DNA from: Anodontia alba
Taxonomy: Eukaryota > Mollusca > Bivalvia > Lucinida > Lucinidae
DNA: 64,000 nt
Assembly (NCBI GenBank): GCA_964016985.1
Contig: OZ024825.1
Location: 40,687,668-40,751,667, forward strand
Reading direction: 5' to 3'
Below are positions 11,278 to 22,929 of this stretch, piece by piece. A program made the position numbers and the translations under genes. Positions within the stretch are counted from its first letter, which is position 1, and every line of letters starts with the position of its first letter. Below the pieces are notes generated by a model. It saw nothing but the letters and a program-made list of their open reading frames with translations. It had not been told where the DNA came from and did not search any database.

Positions 11278-11779
11278 GGTTATCTACTTGGGAGCATTTT
11301 TTCTCTTTCAAGTGGACCCATTTTTAGAAAGTGTTTGGCGTAGGAAACCAAGCAGGGTGTAACAAAAGTATCTCCCGTTTTAAAAATACAGAAAATCTGC
11401 CACGTGTATCCTGTCCTCCGAACCAATCAAATTATCCGATTTTTCAGTAAAAGCCTATTAGCCTATTAAATATAATTTTATTAGTTCATTTATTTGTAAA
11501 CAAACATATACAATATCAATGGTCAAGGATCTGACGGTAAGTTATTTTTTACGCACCTAACTTCGAAGAAGTTGGTAGGCATAATACATTTGGATCTTTC
11601 GTCCGTCCGTCCGTTCGTTCATCACGCTTTGTATTCGATCAAGTAAGTTTAGAGATGGGATGTTGAAATTATATATGTGGAGGGCATGCAGTTTTACAAA
11701 CACATTCCTGGTAAACTGTGTCTTTTTATCTGTGATTCCAAACGTATCACTTACCACATCACCGGTAAAATTTAACTGA

Positions 11780-12400
11780 AAATCTGAAAATTTCGACTAC
11801 TTGACCCACAACTAATATTTTGTCGTTTTGTTCTATATCCCAGTGAACACCCATCTGTCGTCTGCCATCTGTCGTCTAGTGAAAACCAAATGTTAAACCA
11901 ATGTTCGTGCTTCAGGACAATATTTACTGTTTGAAAATCTAATGATTTTGACAGCTTGACCCGCAACTATTATTTTGTCGTTTTGCGCTGCAGTTCAGTA
12001 TTCACAAATTTGTCGTCTGCAGTTTATTGTCTGTTGCAGATCAAATGTTAAACCCAATGTTCGTGCTTCATTCAGGACAATATTTACTGTTTGAAATTCT
12101 GAAAATTTTGACTGCTTGAATCGCAACTATTATTCTGCCGTTTTACGCTGCAGCACAATGCTCACACATTTATCGTCTGGTGCAGAGCAAATGTTATACC
12201 CAAAGCTCGTGCTTCAGGACAATATTTAGTTTGAAAATCTAAAGATTTTGACTGCTTGATCCACAACTATTATTCTGCCGTTATGCGCCGCAGCCGAGTG
12301 ACCGCACATATGTCGTCTGCTCTTTTATCGTCTGATGCAGACCAAATGCTAAACACAATGTTCGTGATTCAAGACAATATTTACTGTTCGAAGCAAATTG
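11780..12400. repeat. Tandem repeat, unit about 155 bp, four units
   Basis: Each unit has GACTGCTTGA.CCGCAACTATTATT, a TTTGTCGTCTGC block and TTCGTGCTTCAGGACAATATTTACTG. Units begin near 11780, 11936, 12090 and 12235. Confidence 0.8.
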
Positions 12401-12554
12401 TTCTTGACAAACGCAATTTCCGTCAAGTATCTGTTTCATCTTTTCAAGCATTTATCAGTTTCGTCGCCGCACTGTTGTCTCTCAGGATTGAGATTGAACA
12501 CGGACTTAAATTTTACTGAATTTACCATCCGTATTCGGACAGACATGCCTTAGC

Positions 12555-12620
12555 AGACATTGTAGACCCAGATCAGACGCCGCAGAACGCGGCGTCTGAT
12601 CAGATTCTACACTGTTTGCC
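12555..12620. repeat. M2 hairpin repeat
   Basis: Near-perfect foldback, apex AGACGCCGCAGAACGCGGCG. Flanking text (TTCGGACAGACATGCC, ACTGTTTGCCGCTCG) recurs at other M2 sites. Confidence 0.75.
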
Positions 12621-12769
12621 GCTCGGTAATTTTTAGACACATTAACAGGTACAAAATGGGCTTTTTTCAATTTTAGGACAAGTAAGGTAAGAAGTTAAGG
12701 TGTCCGAATAATTAGGGACATGAGGACTGTGTTGTTTACGCAACACGAGACACATCAGCACTATGAACT

Positions 12770-13530
12770 GATATAAGTAAAGAAATAAAGGAAGTAAATT
12801 GACACAAGCAAATTAAAACCGAGAAATAAAGGGAATTAAACAAACATAAGTAAACAAATAAAGGAATTGAACTGACATAAGTAAAGAAACAAAGGAATTA
12901 AACTGTCATAAGTAAAGAAATTAAACTGACATAAGTAAAGAAATAAAGGAATTAAACTAACATAAGTAAATAAATAAAGGAATTAAACTGACTTAAAAAA
13001 GAAATAAAGGAATGAAACTGACATAAGTAAAGAAGCAAATGAATTAAACTAACATAAGCAACGAAATAAAGGAAATCAACTGACAAAATAAAGAAATAAA
13101 GGAATTAAACTGGCATTAGTAAAGAATTAAAGGGATTAAACTAACATTAGTAAAGACACAAGGGAATTGACATAAGTAAAGAAATAATGGGATTAACCAA
13201 TTTATGCCAAGTGAACTCTTCTACCTCGGCTCTTTCGACAGGTCCATTTTCAATAGAAGGTATGTCTGGTTAGTTTTTATTGTTACCATATTTTATAGAC
13301 ATTTTCCTGTGTTGTAGACTCTGATCAGACGTCGCGTTCTGCTTCTTCTGATCTGGTTTATACTGTTTACCAATGTCTCTTTAAAGGAACGCTTGACATA
13401 AATAGATTAAATTGACATAAGTAAAGAAATAAAGGAACCAAACTGGCATAAGTAAAGAAATAAAGAAATTAAACTGACATAAGTAAAGAAATAAAGGAAT
13501 TGAGCCGATGTAAGTAAAGAAATACAGAAA
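12770..13530. repeat. 31-bp minisatellite, interrupted by an M2 element
   Basis: Unit TAAAGAAATAAAGGAATTAAACTGACATAAG, degenerate. It runs from 12770 to about 13192 and resumes at 13400-13530 after the M2 copy. AT-rich, no open frame. Confidence 0.85.
13203..13370. repeat. M2 repeat with extended left part
   Basis: The hairpin (13311-13370) is preceded by a 100-base segment with TGCCAAGTGAACTCTTCTAC, also found before the copy at 15221. The element is thus larger than its hairpin. It interrupts the 31-bp tandem array. Confidence 0.7.
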
Positions 13531-13743
13531 GTAAAAACGCATGTTTCATGTGTATTTTTCGAGGCATATGAGGAGCTAATTTTTTGTATTCGTGCAGTCT
13601 GATTAGGATCTTCGTTGCCCGCTGATGCTGTGTAAGTAATACCATATTTACCCCAAATATTCGGACACCTTGCCATATTTTCCTTGATAATTAAGCAAAT
13701 CCATTTTACTACCTGTTGATGTGTCTTAAACTGCTGGATGAGT

Positions 13744-13812
13744 GGCAAACAGTGTAGTCCCTGATCAGACGCCGCGTTCTGCGGCGTCTGATCTGGGTCT
13801 ACACTGTTTGCC
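13744..13812. repeat. M2 hairpin repeat
   Basis: Arms GGCAAACAGTGTAG and CTACACTGTTTGCC, apex GACGCCGCGTTCTGCGGCGTC: one of the best-paired copies. Confidence 0.78.
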
Positions 13813-14270
13813 ATGACCTATCTATCCAAAAACTTAGGATAAATAATGTGCACGTGACTACAACAGATAGACATGAAAATAATATAAACAATGAAAATAA
13901 AATCTGTCATTGTAAACGGAATACCGCAACAGATGGTATATTGTCATACTGGGAACTTAACAGGTATTTATAATTTGTGTTTCACTGGTATGAAAAATCA
14001 ATGTTCCAATTCTTATATCAACATTTTTTGTACATTATTCATATGAAAACGCTTAATTAAGTCAGCGGGAACATTATTTGGATTCCAGTCAACACATTCC
14101 CTTATTGTCAGGAAAGTCCATGGACTGTATTAACATTTCTTAAAACTATTTTCTACGAATGCGCTTTGAACAGGCTATTACAGTGTAAGTGCAATTTATA
14201 GATTATACTTATTTTTTGTTCTTAGAATTTAACCCATTTAAGCCTGGCGTCCCATAAAAGGGATATTGGC

Positions 14271-14334
14271 AAACAGTGTAGACCCAGATCAGACGCCACA
14301 GAACGCGGCGTCTGATCAGGGTCTACTCTGTTTG
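14271..14334. repeat. M2 hairpin repeat
   Basis: AAACAGTGTAGACCCAGATC pairs with GATCAGGGTCTACTCTGTTT around the apex GACGCCACAGAACGCGGCGTC. Confidence 0.78.
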
Positions 14335-14361
14335 TATAAACTACAGGAATTTCTTTAACGC

Positions 14362-14364
<3 letters not shown>

Positions 14365-14394
<30 letters not shown>
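14365..14394. repeat. (TAA)n microsatellite
   Basis: Ten TAA units next to an M2 hairpin. Confidence 0.95.
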
Positions 14395-14398
<4 letters not shown>

Positions 14399-14765
14399 CA
14401 AAGAAAAACTAACCGGTCCCCCTTCTATTGGAATTCGACCTGTCCAAAGATTTGATGTAGAAGATTCCACTAAGCATAACTGGGTTAATATAGGGATGAC
14501 TTTCATTTCTAATGGCATTTTATCGAGGTGTTAACGCTGGCAAATCACCGACAGAATTTAGCCGAAGAGCTTTATGTAATATTTGTGAAAGATTCGACCG
14601 TGTTTACTTCTCGGTAAAACTAAAAAAAAAATCATCTCTTACCAACGTAATTCAAATCAGTCCTGTTTACGCTGAAATCTTAAGTTTATTAGCTTATTTT
14701 AGAAATATATGCAAAAACATAGTTCCATGATTTCTGCTCAGTGGACTTATTGAAATATAAATGTC

Positions 14766-15044
14766 CATTACGAAAACACGCCTATTCAAATATATTGAAA
14801 ATTTCACCACCAGAAACTGAAAGTTTTCAGATAAAAAAAACTCTGATATTTTTCATATTTCTGCTCAAAACATATATTGTGGGTGCTCGTTAGAACCGCC
14901 TCGGCGAGGCGGGTCAAATGTGTATCACAGTCTATGTTTTTGAGCAAAAATAAGAAAAATAATGTATACCCCTGTAAACCCAGTTTTACTATATAAAAGT
15001 GTGGTTTAAGGGGGTCAAAATTATATAGGCATGTTTTCGTAATG
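14766..15044 (-). mobile_element. M1 foldback element, copy 11
   Basis: Reverse copy, full length. The second hairpin arm is strongly mutated (GGCGGGTCAAATGTGTATCAC), so the hairpin is short. Confidence 0.82.
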
Positions 15045-15106
15045 ATTATCAATTTACTTTCGGCAAGTCAAACTGTGCTAAATTAGTGTAAGCCTGTGAA
15101 CTCATT

Positions 15107-15287
15107 TATGCCAAGTGCACTATTCTACCTTAGCTCTTTGGATAAGTCCAATTCGAATAGAAGGAGTATCTGATTTGTTTCTATAAATGTCATATTTTGT
15201 AGAAATACCTGTGTTTAATGCAAACACTATAAACCATGATCAGACGCCGCTTTCTGTTGCGTCTGATCTGGGTCCCCATTCTTTGCC
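15107..15287. repeat. M2 repeat with extended left part
   Basis: The left segment (TGCCAAGTGCACTATTCTAC) matches the one at 13203; the hairpin at 15221-15287 is diverged. Confidence 0.7.
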
Positions 15288-16072
15288 AATGTTCTTTTTT
15301 GGGAACATTAGGCATTAATGGAATAAGCTTGAATTATTTAAAAATTCCACGTGAGCAGCGGATTTGTGTTCAGTGCAGTCAGGTAGAAGATGAGGAACAT
15401 TTTTTCCTATTTTAATTTGTAATAAATATACAGATTTAAGGATTGCATTGTTAAATAAACTACACTTAAAGATAGCAGTTCTGAATCTCATGAATGTTTT
15501 GAACTATTTTATGACTTGATGAACCCCAGTGGTATTGTTGATACAAAAGTCTTCCGTTAAATGTTATATTTAGTCGGAGCTTCAATTGAGCAAATTTGCT
15601 CCAAAAAAGGGTTACCCTACACGGAGTCCCCTCCCCGACTCCCCCCCACACCCCAACACATACATTCTAAATATTTTTTATGCAATCAAAGGAGAAAATA
15701 TGCTGATACCGAAACTAGACTGAGCATGAAAGCAATAAGGAGCTAAAGTAATCATTTTTTTTAGTAAAATATTGATAATTTTGATAAAAATCCAGAATTT
15801 CTGGTATCAGTCTTTTTAAAACAAATACTTTGCTTTATCTCATGCCGACTTTCAGAATAAATTTAAAGTATACTAGTCAATATGTGTCACAATAATTAAT
15901 ATAATAATTATGATAGTCAAATTTAATTTGGTATATTTTTGGGGAGAAAACATATTTTTTATACCAAAATCACTGATTTTTGTAATTATTTGTGTTTTTT
16001 TTAGTCACATGCGTTTTCTTGTTTCGAGTGTATGGTATGAATATTTTCATCCACTATGAGATTAAATTTCAA

Positions 16073-16074
<2 letters not shown>
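15288..16074. other. No gene seen
   Basis: AT-rich sequence without recognisable coding or repeat content. Confidence 0.6.

Positions 16075-16157
<83 letters not shown>
16075..16157. repeat. (TG)n microsatellite
   Basis: About 41 uninterrupted TG units followed by a G run at 16168-16180. Cys/Val or His/Thr ORFs here are artefacts. Confidence 0.98.
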
Positions 16158-16886
16158 TGGAGGCTGTGGGGGGGGGGGGGAGGCTTTGAAGTCAATAATT
16201 ATGTTTTGTGTCAAAAACTGTTATTTTTTATAATAAAATGGGTATTGTCTTTAATATTCACCACAGCACAGGAGCCAATTATTAATATTCTGAAAGTTAT
16301 AACCTAACTTGATAATAGACAAACAAAGTATGCCAGAACATCTTTTTTTATTTTCAGAGAAAAATCTTACAATTTGGCTAAAATTACAATTATAAGGTAC
16401 TTGTTAAGAAACATCATCGCTAATTAATGTATGTATTTATACCGTCCAGCACTTATAATTTTAGAAACTTGACTTTCCATTCAATTTTTCTTTTAAGCTC
16501 ATATGTACGAAAACATATAAGAAACTGGTACATTAGCATCAACGTCAGCAATGTCTTTGGCGTCGGTGTTGACATCGGCATTGACGTCTGTGTAAGCACC
16601 CACAAGTTATTATGTTTTAGATTAAAAGATTTCAGAACGCATATTGTTCAAATCCTTTGTTTGATATAATTCATGATTGAAATGGTGGTATACATTGGCC
16701 AGAAATTGTACTTAGAACTTATATTCTTACCCCTAATTATGATTAAAGGTCAAGGTCACGTACTTGGATTTTTTTTTTTTTTTTGTTAAAGGTGTGTGTA
16801 CACGTGCGTAAAAATCTATATATCCCGAATATCTGAATGGAATTAGTTAACCCTTCTCTTGCTGAACACGACATGCCCTGTCTTAG

Positions 16887-16942
16887 CAAACAGTGTAGAC
16901 CCAGATCAGTTTAAGCCAACTGATCTGGATCTGCACTGTTTG
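16887..16942. repeat. M2 hairpin repeat, short-arm form
   Basis: CAAACAGTGTAGACCCAGATC folds back through a TTTAAGCCAA loop onto TGATCTGGATCTGCACTG. Confidence 0.75.
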
Positions 16943-17598
16943 TCATTAAATATGTGAATTTCTATCAAAAACCCGGATCAGGTAATCTGATAGGCTGGAA
17001 ATTAGAAGTGGGCGTGGTATCTTAATTTATTCAGCATGACAAAGGTTAATACTTAGGTTTATATTTGGTTGTAGTCCAGTGTTATATTCGTTGCAAGTCA
17101 AGCTGCCTTAGTCATCTTGAGGTCAAGGTCATGGACTTAAACATTTTTTATAATATTTAAGTTTTATGTTTAAGTTTTTGAAGATGTATATCCTGAATTC
17201 CTAGCTGGATAACGTAAATACATTGTACTTAAATACTTGGACTGCTGTTGGATACTGATGCAACGATTTGATCAGTGTACTGCATGATCCATTCCCTTTT
17301 CATAATCTAGAGGTTATATGTCGAACAGAAGACACATAAGAAAAGCCACAATCAATAAATACATCCGCCCCGAGCCAATAAAAGTGGACGAGACATGAAC
17401 ACACGCAATGACACATAATACGCAATACAACAAACCCCATGCAGACAGCAGACTGACCAACTAAACAAATACGTATAAAAACTGCAAGAGATGAACACCC
17501 TGTCAACTGGGGTGGCGGGGTAAGGTGCTTAAACCAGTTTTACTAACGCAAAATCTCGCTTTTTTTCAAAACAGATTCCCGCTCAAAGCTACTGACTC

Positions 17599-17605
17599 TG
17601 TGTGT

Positions 17606-17690
<85 letters not shown>
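17599..17690. repeat. (TG)n microsatellite
   Basis: About 45 TG units with one TA interruption, then GGGGGAAGGGAGGGGG. Confidence 0.98.
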
Positions 17691-18237
17691 GGGGGAAGGG
17701 AGGGGGAATGAGGTATTTTGTATTTTTTCATTATTCCCCATGAACAGACTCAATCAATCTGAATCTACTACTTTCTGTTTTTGATTTGTTCTGTATATCC
17801 AAAAGGACTCCTATATAGTCTTTTGTATTATCAAATGATGGATTCATGTTTTAGTTTTACATTCATGTTGCCATAGCAACCAATCTATTTGTTGTACCAG
17901 CAAATCAAATAATGGTGCATGACCAGTTTGTTGTTTTCTGGTGGTGTCTTGAGTTTCATGAGGCTACCTATAGTGGCTTTGGAGTTATATCTGACACTTT
18001 TTAGTGAAAGTATTTTGCATTTAAAGCTTACTTTGGTTGCTTTGACAATCAGAAAATATGTATTATTCCAAAACATCAAAATAATATGGACTGTTACTTC
18101 ACAGTCATTTGTTTAATTTTTGATCCTAAATAAGAACTGGTACCACCATAAAGATTTATTTGTTGAGTACGTGTGCATTGTCCGTTAACAATTCAAAAAG
18201 ATGAAAATAAAGTTAAACCAAGCATATTGAACAAAAC

Positions 18238-18325
18238 AAAAAAAAAATAAAATAAAAATAAAAAAAAATAAAAATAAATAAAAAAAATAAAAATAAAAAT
18301 AAAACAAATAAAAAATAAAAAAAAG
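18238..18325. repeat. A-rich low-complexity tract
   Basis: Irregular AAAAATAAA repeats over about 90 bases. Confidence 0.9.
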
Positions 18326-19031
18326 TTTATGGCCTGCATTTTAACACATTTGGGTTACCGTTGGAATTGTTACATTCTTAAACATTTGGCGGCAGTGATT
18401 TTCTTTGTTTTTTAAACAATAATTGCAAAAATACAGATTAATTTATTAAAATTACCATATTTATCTAAAAATTTGTTCTGGTATTCACACCTTGGGCACA
18501 GAAAAAGTTGAAATCTTATTTCTGTATTGTAGAACAAAAATACTATTGATAAAAAGCTAAAAGTTTGAGGCCAATATTTAAAAAAAAAATTATCACAAAA
18601 AGTTAGCAATTTTTATTCAATTTTATCATTTTTTAATCCAAAACTGCCTGTATTGCTTTCAGATCGGAACAACAATTTCTATTTTAATACATATTGACCA
18701 GTACAACATAAATGCATATACAGAATCAAATTTGGAAAAGCGCATTCATTTTAAGAATATTACGGAAATTTGGGATTTTATTCAAAATTATTGAGTTTTC
18801 ACCCAGAAAGGATAACTTTTGCACCTTTTTTCTTTCATGCACTATCGCGTTCCATTATCAGGATATTTCCCCCATCACTTACAATGAAAAAAAAAAATGA
18901 GGGGAGTTGCGGAGATGGCCCTCCGTATAGGATAAACTTATTTTTTCAGAGTTGGTGCTTCGAGTAACTATATATTTCATGCGAATGGAGAAAACCTTTT
19001 GTACATGTAGGTTTTCCAATAGATATTATTC

Positions 19032-19310
19032 CATCACGAAAACACGCCTATATAATTTTGACCCCCTTAAACCCCACTTTTATATAGTAAAACTGGGGTT
19101 TACAGGGGTATACATTATTTTTCTTATTTCTGCTCAAAACCATAGATTGTGGGTACTCGTTAGAACCGCCTCGACGAGGCGGTTCTAACGAGTACCCACA
19201 ATCTATATTTTGAGCAGAAATATGATAAATATCAAGGTTTTTATATGAAAAAATTTCAGTTTTTGGGGGTGAAATTTTCTATATATTTGAATAGGCGTGT
19301 TTTCGTAATG
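19032..19310 (+). mobile_element. M1 foldback element, copy 12
   Basis: One of the best preserved copies: inverted ends CATCACGAAAACACGCCTAT and GGCGTGTTTTCGTAATG. The hairpin is perfect over some 35 bases per arm with tip CCTCGACGAGG. Confidence 0.9.
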
Positions 19311-19358
19311 TATTTCATTCTTTGATGAACCACATTGTGACAAATTTTTTAACTGGGT

Positions 19359-19719
19359 ACAGTCGAACTTCGATGGCTCGAAGCCCTATGGGACCATGAA
19401 AATTTGTTCGAGACAGCGGTAGTTCGAGCCTCGGAAGGTTACTATTAGTGCCACACCAGGAGGCACAATGGAGATAGTTGTGGAATATCTTTTCCGTGTT
19501 CTATATTTTAAATGTAGGTTGTGTGTACTCATTAGAATCGCCTCATAGAGGCGATTCTAATGAGTACACACAGCATACATTTACAAGACAAAAGAAGAAA
19601 ATCTCCCTAAATTATCCGTATATCGTATTTGGAGGAAGTCCCTACGGACTCAAGAACGTGTTCGACTCATCCATGGTAAACGAGCCATCGGGGTTCGAGC
19701 CACTGAAGTTCTACTGTAT
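19359..19719. repeat. M9 foldback repeat with M1-like hairpin core
   Basis: Ends TACAGTCGAACTTCGATGGC and GCCACTGAAGTTCTACTGTA. The centre has GTACTCATTAGAATCGCCTC and its complement (19518-19567), an apex close in sequence to that of M1 although the rest is unrelated. Confidence 0.75.
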
Positions 19720-19802
19720 ATGTAAATTGTATATATTCGTGTCTTTTCTACTATTTCTGACTCGAGTCCGGCTTTCATTACGTTAACAAGTTTATACTAA
19801 AA

Positions 19803-20079
19803 CATCACGAAAACATGCCTATATGATATTGACCCCCTTAAACCCCATTTTTATATATTAAAACTGGGGTTTACGGGGGTATACTTTATTATTCTTATTT
19901 CTACTCCAAAACATAGATTGTGGTACTCGTTAGAACCGCCTCACCGAGGCGGTTCTAACGAGTATCCACAATCTATGTTTTGAGCAGAAATATAAAAAAT
20001 ATCAGAGATTTTTACCTGAAAATTTTCAGTTTTGGAAATGAAATTTTCTATATATTTGAATAGGCATGTTTTCGAAATG
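19803..20079 (+). mobile_element. M1 foldback element, copy 13
   Basis: Full-length forward copy, hairpin tip CCTCACCGAGG, right end TTTTCGAAATG. It lies 160 bases before the KCNE-like ORF, next to an (AC)n tract. Confidence 0.88.
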
Positions 20080-20087
20080 AGTAAAAA

Positions 20088-20091
<4 letters not shown>

Positions 20092-20140
<49 letters not shown>
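20092..20140. repeat. (AC)n microsatellite
   Basis: About 24 AC units between M1 copy 13 and the KCNE-like ORF. Confidence 0.98.
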
Positions 20141-20143
<3 letters not shown>

Positions 20144-20242
20144 CTAGATCTCACTGTCTGCAAATTCTTTCAAGACCTATTCTTATAGTCTGACACATTA
20201 TTTATTGTAATTCTTTTTCAGATGATTAATTTGTAATGAAAG

Positions 20243-20701
20243 ATGCATATACAGAGCGAGGGCAATGAAACGAGTAACAGGACAGTTTATAACACACTGG
20301 TGTCTGTCGGTGTAACAACAATTCTACCAACACTGAAATCCAATTTAACTAGTAATTGTGACGACTCATCAACCAAGACCAAACCTACATCTTCATACGA
20401 TGCACTTCTGTACATAGTTGTAGTGCTCTCCTTCTATGCATGTAGTATGGTGATACTAATGATAAAATACGTCCGCCGTGAGCAGGAAGAAGCCGAGATG
20501 GCCCACTATTATAGCGAGTTTGTGGCGAGAGAACGGTTCAAATCGCCCAAATTCCAGGTAAAACAGTATATGAAAGTTATAGCCGAGAACGACAAAGAAG
20601 CGTCGCTAATAGATAGTACTGAAGAGTTTGTGAGTTGTTTGGACGTGGAAGTCGTAGATGACAATTTTGTAAACGAACAGGAGACGAAAACCGAGGTTTA
20701 G
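20243..20701 (+). CDS. KCNE-like single-pass membrane protein, 152 residues
   Basis: One intact ORF. Residues 1-52 are extracellular-like, with three N-glycosylation sequons (N8, N12, N34). A single hydrophobic helix covers about 54-76 (LLYIVVVLSFYACSMVILMI), followed at once by the basic stop-transfer KYVRRE and an acidic 70-residue cytoplasmic tail. Short glycosylated N-terminus, one helix with SFY, charged juxtamembrane and a coding region in one exon are features of KCNE (MinK) potassium-channel beta subunits; that family call is an inference. A pyrimidine tract ending CTTTTTCAG at 20210-20220 suggests an acceptor 22 bases before the ATG, hence a non-coding first exon. An upstream ATG at 20221 is closed by a stop after four codons. 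Another small single-pass family is possible. Confidence 0.6.
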   Translation: MHIQSEGNETSNRTVYNTLVSVGVTTILPTLKSNLTSNCDDSSTKTKPTSSYDALLYIVVVLSFYACSMVILMIKYVRREQEEAEMAHYYSEFVARERFKSPKFQVKQYMKVIAENDKEASLIDSTEEFVSCLDVEVVDDNFVNEQETKTEV

Positions 20702-20750
20702 GTGGGGCGGGTGGGGGTAGGGGTGGGGGTAGGGGCGGGGGTCGAAATAG
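20701..20750. repeat. G-rich tract after the KCNE-like stop codon
   Basis: GGGGGTAGGGGTGGGGGTAGGGGCGGGGG: several G3-G5 runs, a candidate quadruplex in the 3' untranslated region. Confidence 0.8.
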
Positions 20751-21021
20751 ATACACATCAAGGAGAGACAACACTATCAAAGTGGATTTTGCCTCACTTC
20801 TGTAAAGAATAATCTTATCATGTGGGTTTTGTAAGCAAAAACGCTATCAGGAAGTCACAAAGGTTGTCTTCCTTGTAAAAGAGGCGAAAAATACCAAGTG
20901 TATCCAAATCCATTTAGTTTTAACAAGACTGGATACATTTGGTAGATTTTACGCCATTTTATCGAAGGGAGACGACTTTTATGAGTTCATGTTTACTTCA
21001 ATGAGCATTTTGGTCCTTATA

Positions 21022-21097
21022 AAAAGGGTCTACTCTAAAAGGAAAGAATTTGCTCCTAAGGGGAGCAAATTCTTTCCTTTTAGAGTAGACCCCTTCA
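21022..21097. repeat. M4 foldback repeat, near perfect
   Basis: GGGTCTACTCTAAAAGGAAAGAATTTGCTCC pairs base for base with its complement around a CTAAGG centre. The best M4 copy. Confidence 0.82.
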
Positions 21098-21419
21098 ACA
21101 GAACGGGACAAAGTATTTTGACAGTTGGCTTCCCTGAACTTGTATCCATTTCCCTTAAAGCAGGTAGCTGCACACTACAGAAAAGACATTTGTGCTCAAT
21201 AGAAGAGTAGAAACCATATGGGTCCTGTTAAGAGAAAATATGTCAACGAGCATGCGTGAAAGGCGCAGATTAACATTTCGATCATCTGCGCATCTGTAAG
21301 GCGCAATTCAGGGTCTTTGTTGTCCGTTTGCACAGTCAGCATTGTGTAATAATTTTGTAAACGGGCAGTAAAAGCATAGATGTGCACTGCTGATCTAAGT
21401 CTTCACTATCTGCATACTT

Positions 21420-21775
21420 CACTGCAACTAGTGTGGCGGCCGTAAAAAGTCTCCCGGAATTCATTGTGAAGTTTTTTGTTTGTATTTTTTGTTTGTTTTT
21501 TTTATTTCCCTAAGGATCATTGAGCATATTGTGATATTTTCGAAAATCTAGTTCCGCTTAAGCCAGTGATAAGAGACTCCCGCAGCCCTATAAAACATTG
21601 TTGCCACATGAAGAGTTTTAATGAAGCCGAGACTTCTATTTTTCTTCTTTTATGTGCTGTGTTTCAAGGGCAGTCACTTTCGACCTTCTATAAAATCCAG
21701 TTAAGACACGCACACGTGCCTTCAAGTTTCCTCCTAAATAGTTTGTTGCATTGTGCACAAAGTTCATTATAACTT
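21420..21775. repeat. M10 repeat, single copy
   Basis: GTGTGGCGGCCGTAAAAAGTCTCCC, then GGATCATTGAGC, ATGAAGAGTTTTAATGAAGCC and TTCAAGGGCAGTCACTTTCGACC in the same order as the copies at 24 and 49 kb. Confidence 0.6.
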
Positions 21776-21866
21776 AGAAAGGCAATTCAAACAAAGAAAG
21801 GATTAATAGAAAACGGAGGTGATTGCAAGCGCGCCGCGCCATGCGAAGACGAGTCATCGAGCATAT

Positions 21867-21932
21867 GCGGGCAGCGAAGGCCCAGATCAGCCTGCGCATC
21901 CGTACAGGCTGATCAGGGCCTTTGCTGTCCGC
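21867..21932. repeat. M3 hairpin repeat
   Basis: Core GCGAAGGCCCAGATCAGCC folds onto GGCTGATCAGGGCCTTTGC with a TGCGCATCCGTACA apex. Confidence 0.75.
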
Positions 21933-22704
21933 TAACAGAATCATTGAATACTACAAAATGTATGAATGGAGAGCAAAGGCCAGGGTAATAATTAGCGCAT
22001 GCGCAGGATGATCTGGATCTCTGCATTTTGCGCATGTTGGAAGGCACTTTTTTGCTTGACGAGGCTCAAATGGTCTAGGGCAACATTTGGAGATGATAAT
22101 CGAAATGTCAATGTAAAAACGTTTGTAAATGTCCAAGATATTTTAAGGGGAAAGGATGTTCAGGATCTGCACTGTTTGCAAATAGTTTAGCCATTTTCCC
22201 CTAGTCGCCCTGCAAATGACTACAGGAATGCGATGCTTTTTTTTTTTTTAGATTTTATATGCATATTGTCTATGCGGTGCACAGTGTGCTGTTTTCTTTC
22301 CCTATTTGTCTTGGTGTCCCGGAATAGCTGTGTTCATTGACTTTGAATTTTCTTAGATAACATCCGATCTATGCTTTTCTCTTCTCATCTTTTTGATATA
22401 AAACGCATGGAAGCAAATCCCATACAGGTTTTGAAGCTAGTCGTGAGCAGTTATTGCAAAAAGGCTGACAAATGACAATGACTAGACAGAGATACGGATA
22501 ATTTTATTCAAACTCATGTCTCAAACAAGGCACAAAAATTGAACAACATCCAATACAAAGATTCAACGCACTGACTTCAACGACCAGTACAAAGATTAAA
22601 GAACGGAAAAAAAAATAATAAAGCAAAATTCAACGACAATATAAAGATATGTAAAATCAGTTGAACACAACAGGAGCAGCGCAAAGCGAAAATTTGTCTT
22701 CAGA

Positions 22705-22775
22705 GCATGCGCGGACAGCGAAGGCCCTGATCAGACTGCGCATCCGCGCAGTCTGATCAGGGCCTTTGCTGTCCT
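22705..22775. repeat. M3 hairpin repeat
   Basis: Best M3 copy: GGACAGCGAAGGCCCTGATC pairs almost fully with GATCAGGGCCTTTGCTGTCC; apex TGCGCATCCGCGCA. Confidence 0.8.
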
Positions 22776-22929
22776 CCTTCAGAGTCCCCCACACAAATAC
22801 ACACGCACACACACCTAAGAAGAGCCAACATGATATAAAGAAAATTAAAGACATAGACATAATAACAGCTAAAAACAGCAGAAATCCGAAGACAACATAG
22901 CTCCCTGCACAATCAAAATACAGTGAAAA

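Larger units (their letters stand above)
16943..19031. other. No gene seen
   Basis: AT-rich DNA containing the second (TG)n tract and the A-rich tract. Open frames are short and motif-free. Confidence 0.55.

Noticed and set aside
12770..13530. CRISPR-like regular direct repeats
   Set aside because: The ~31-bp units are contiguous and degenerate without unique spacers; a minisatellite in an animal genome.
15992..16307. Cys/Val and His/Thr repeat ORFs in (TG)n tracts (also at 17525-17784 and 19941-20141)
   Set aside because: Microsatellite translation only; no unique coding sequence on either side.
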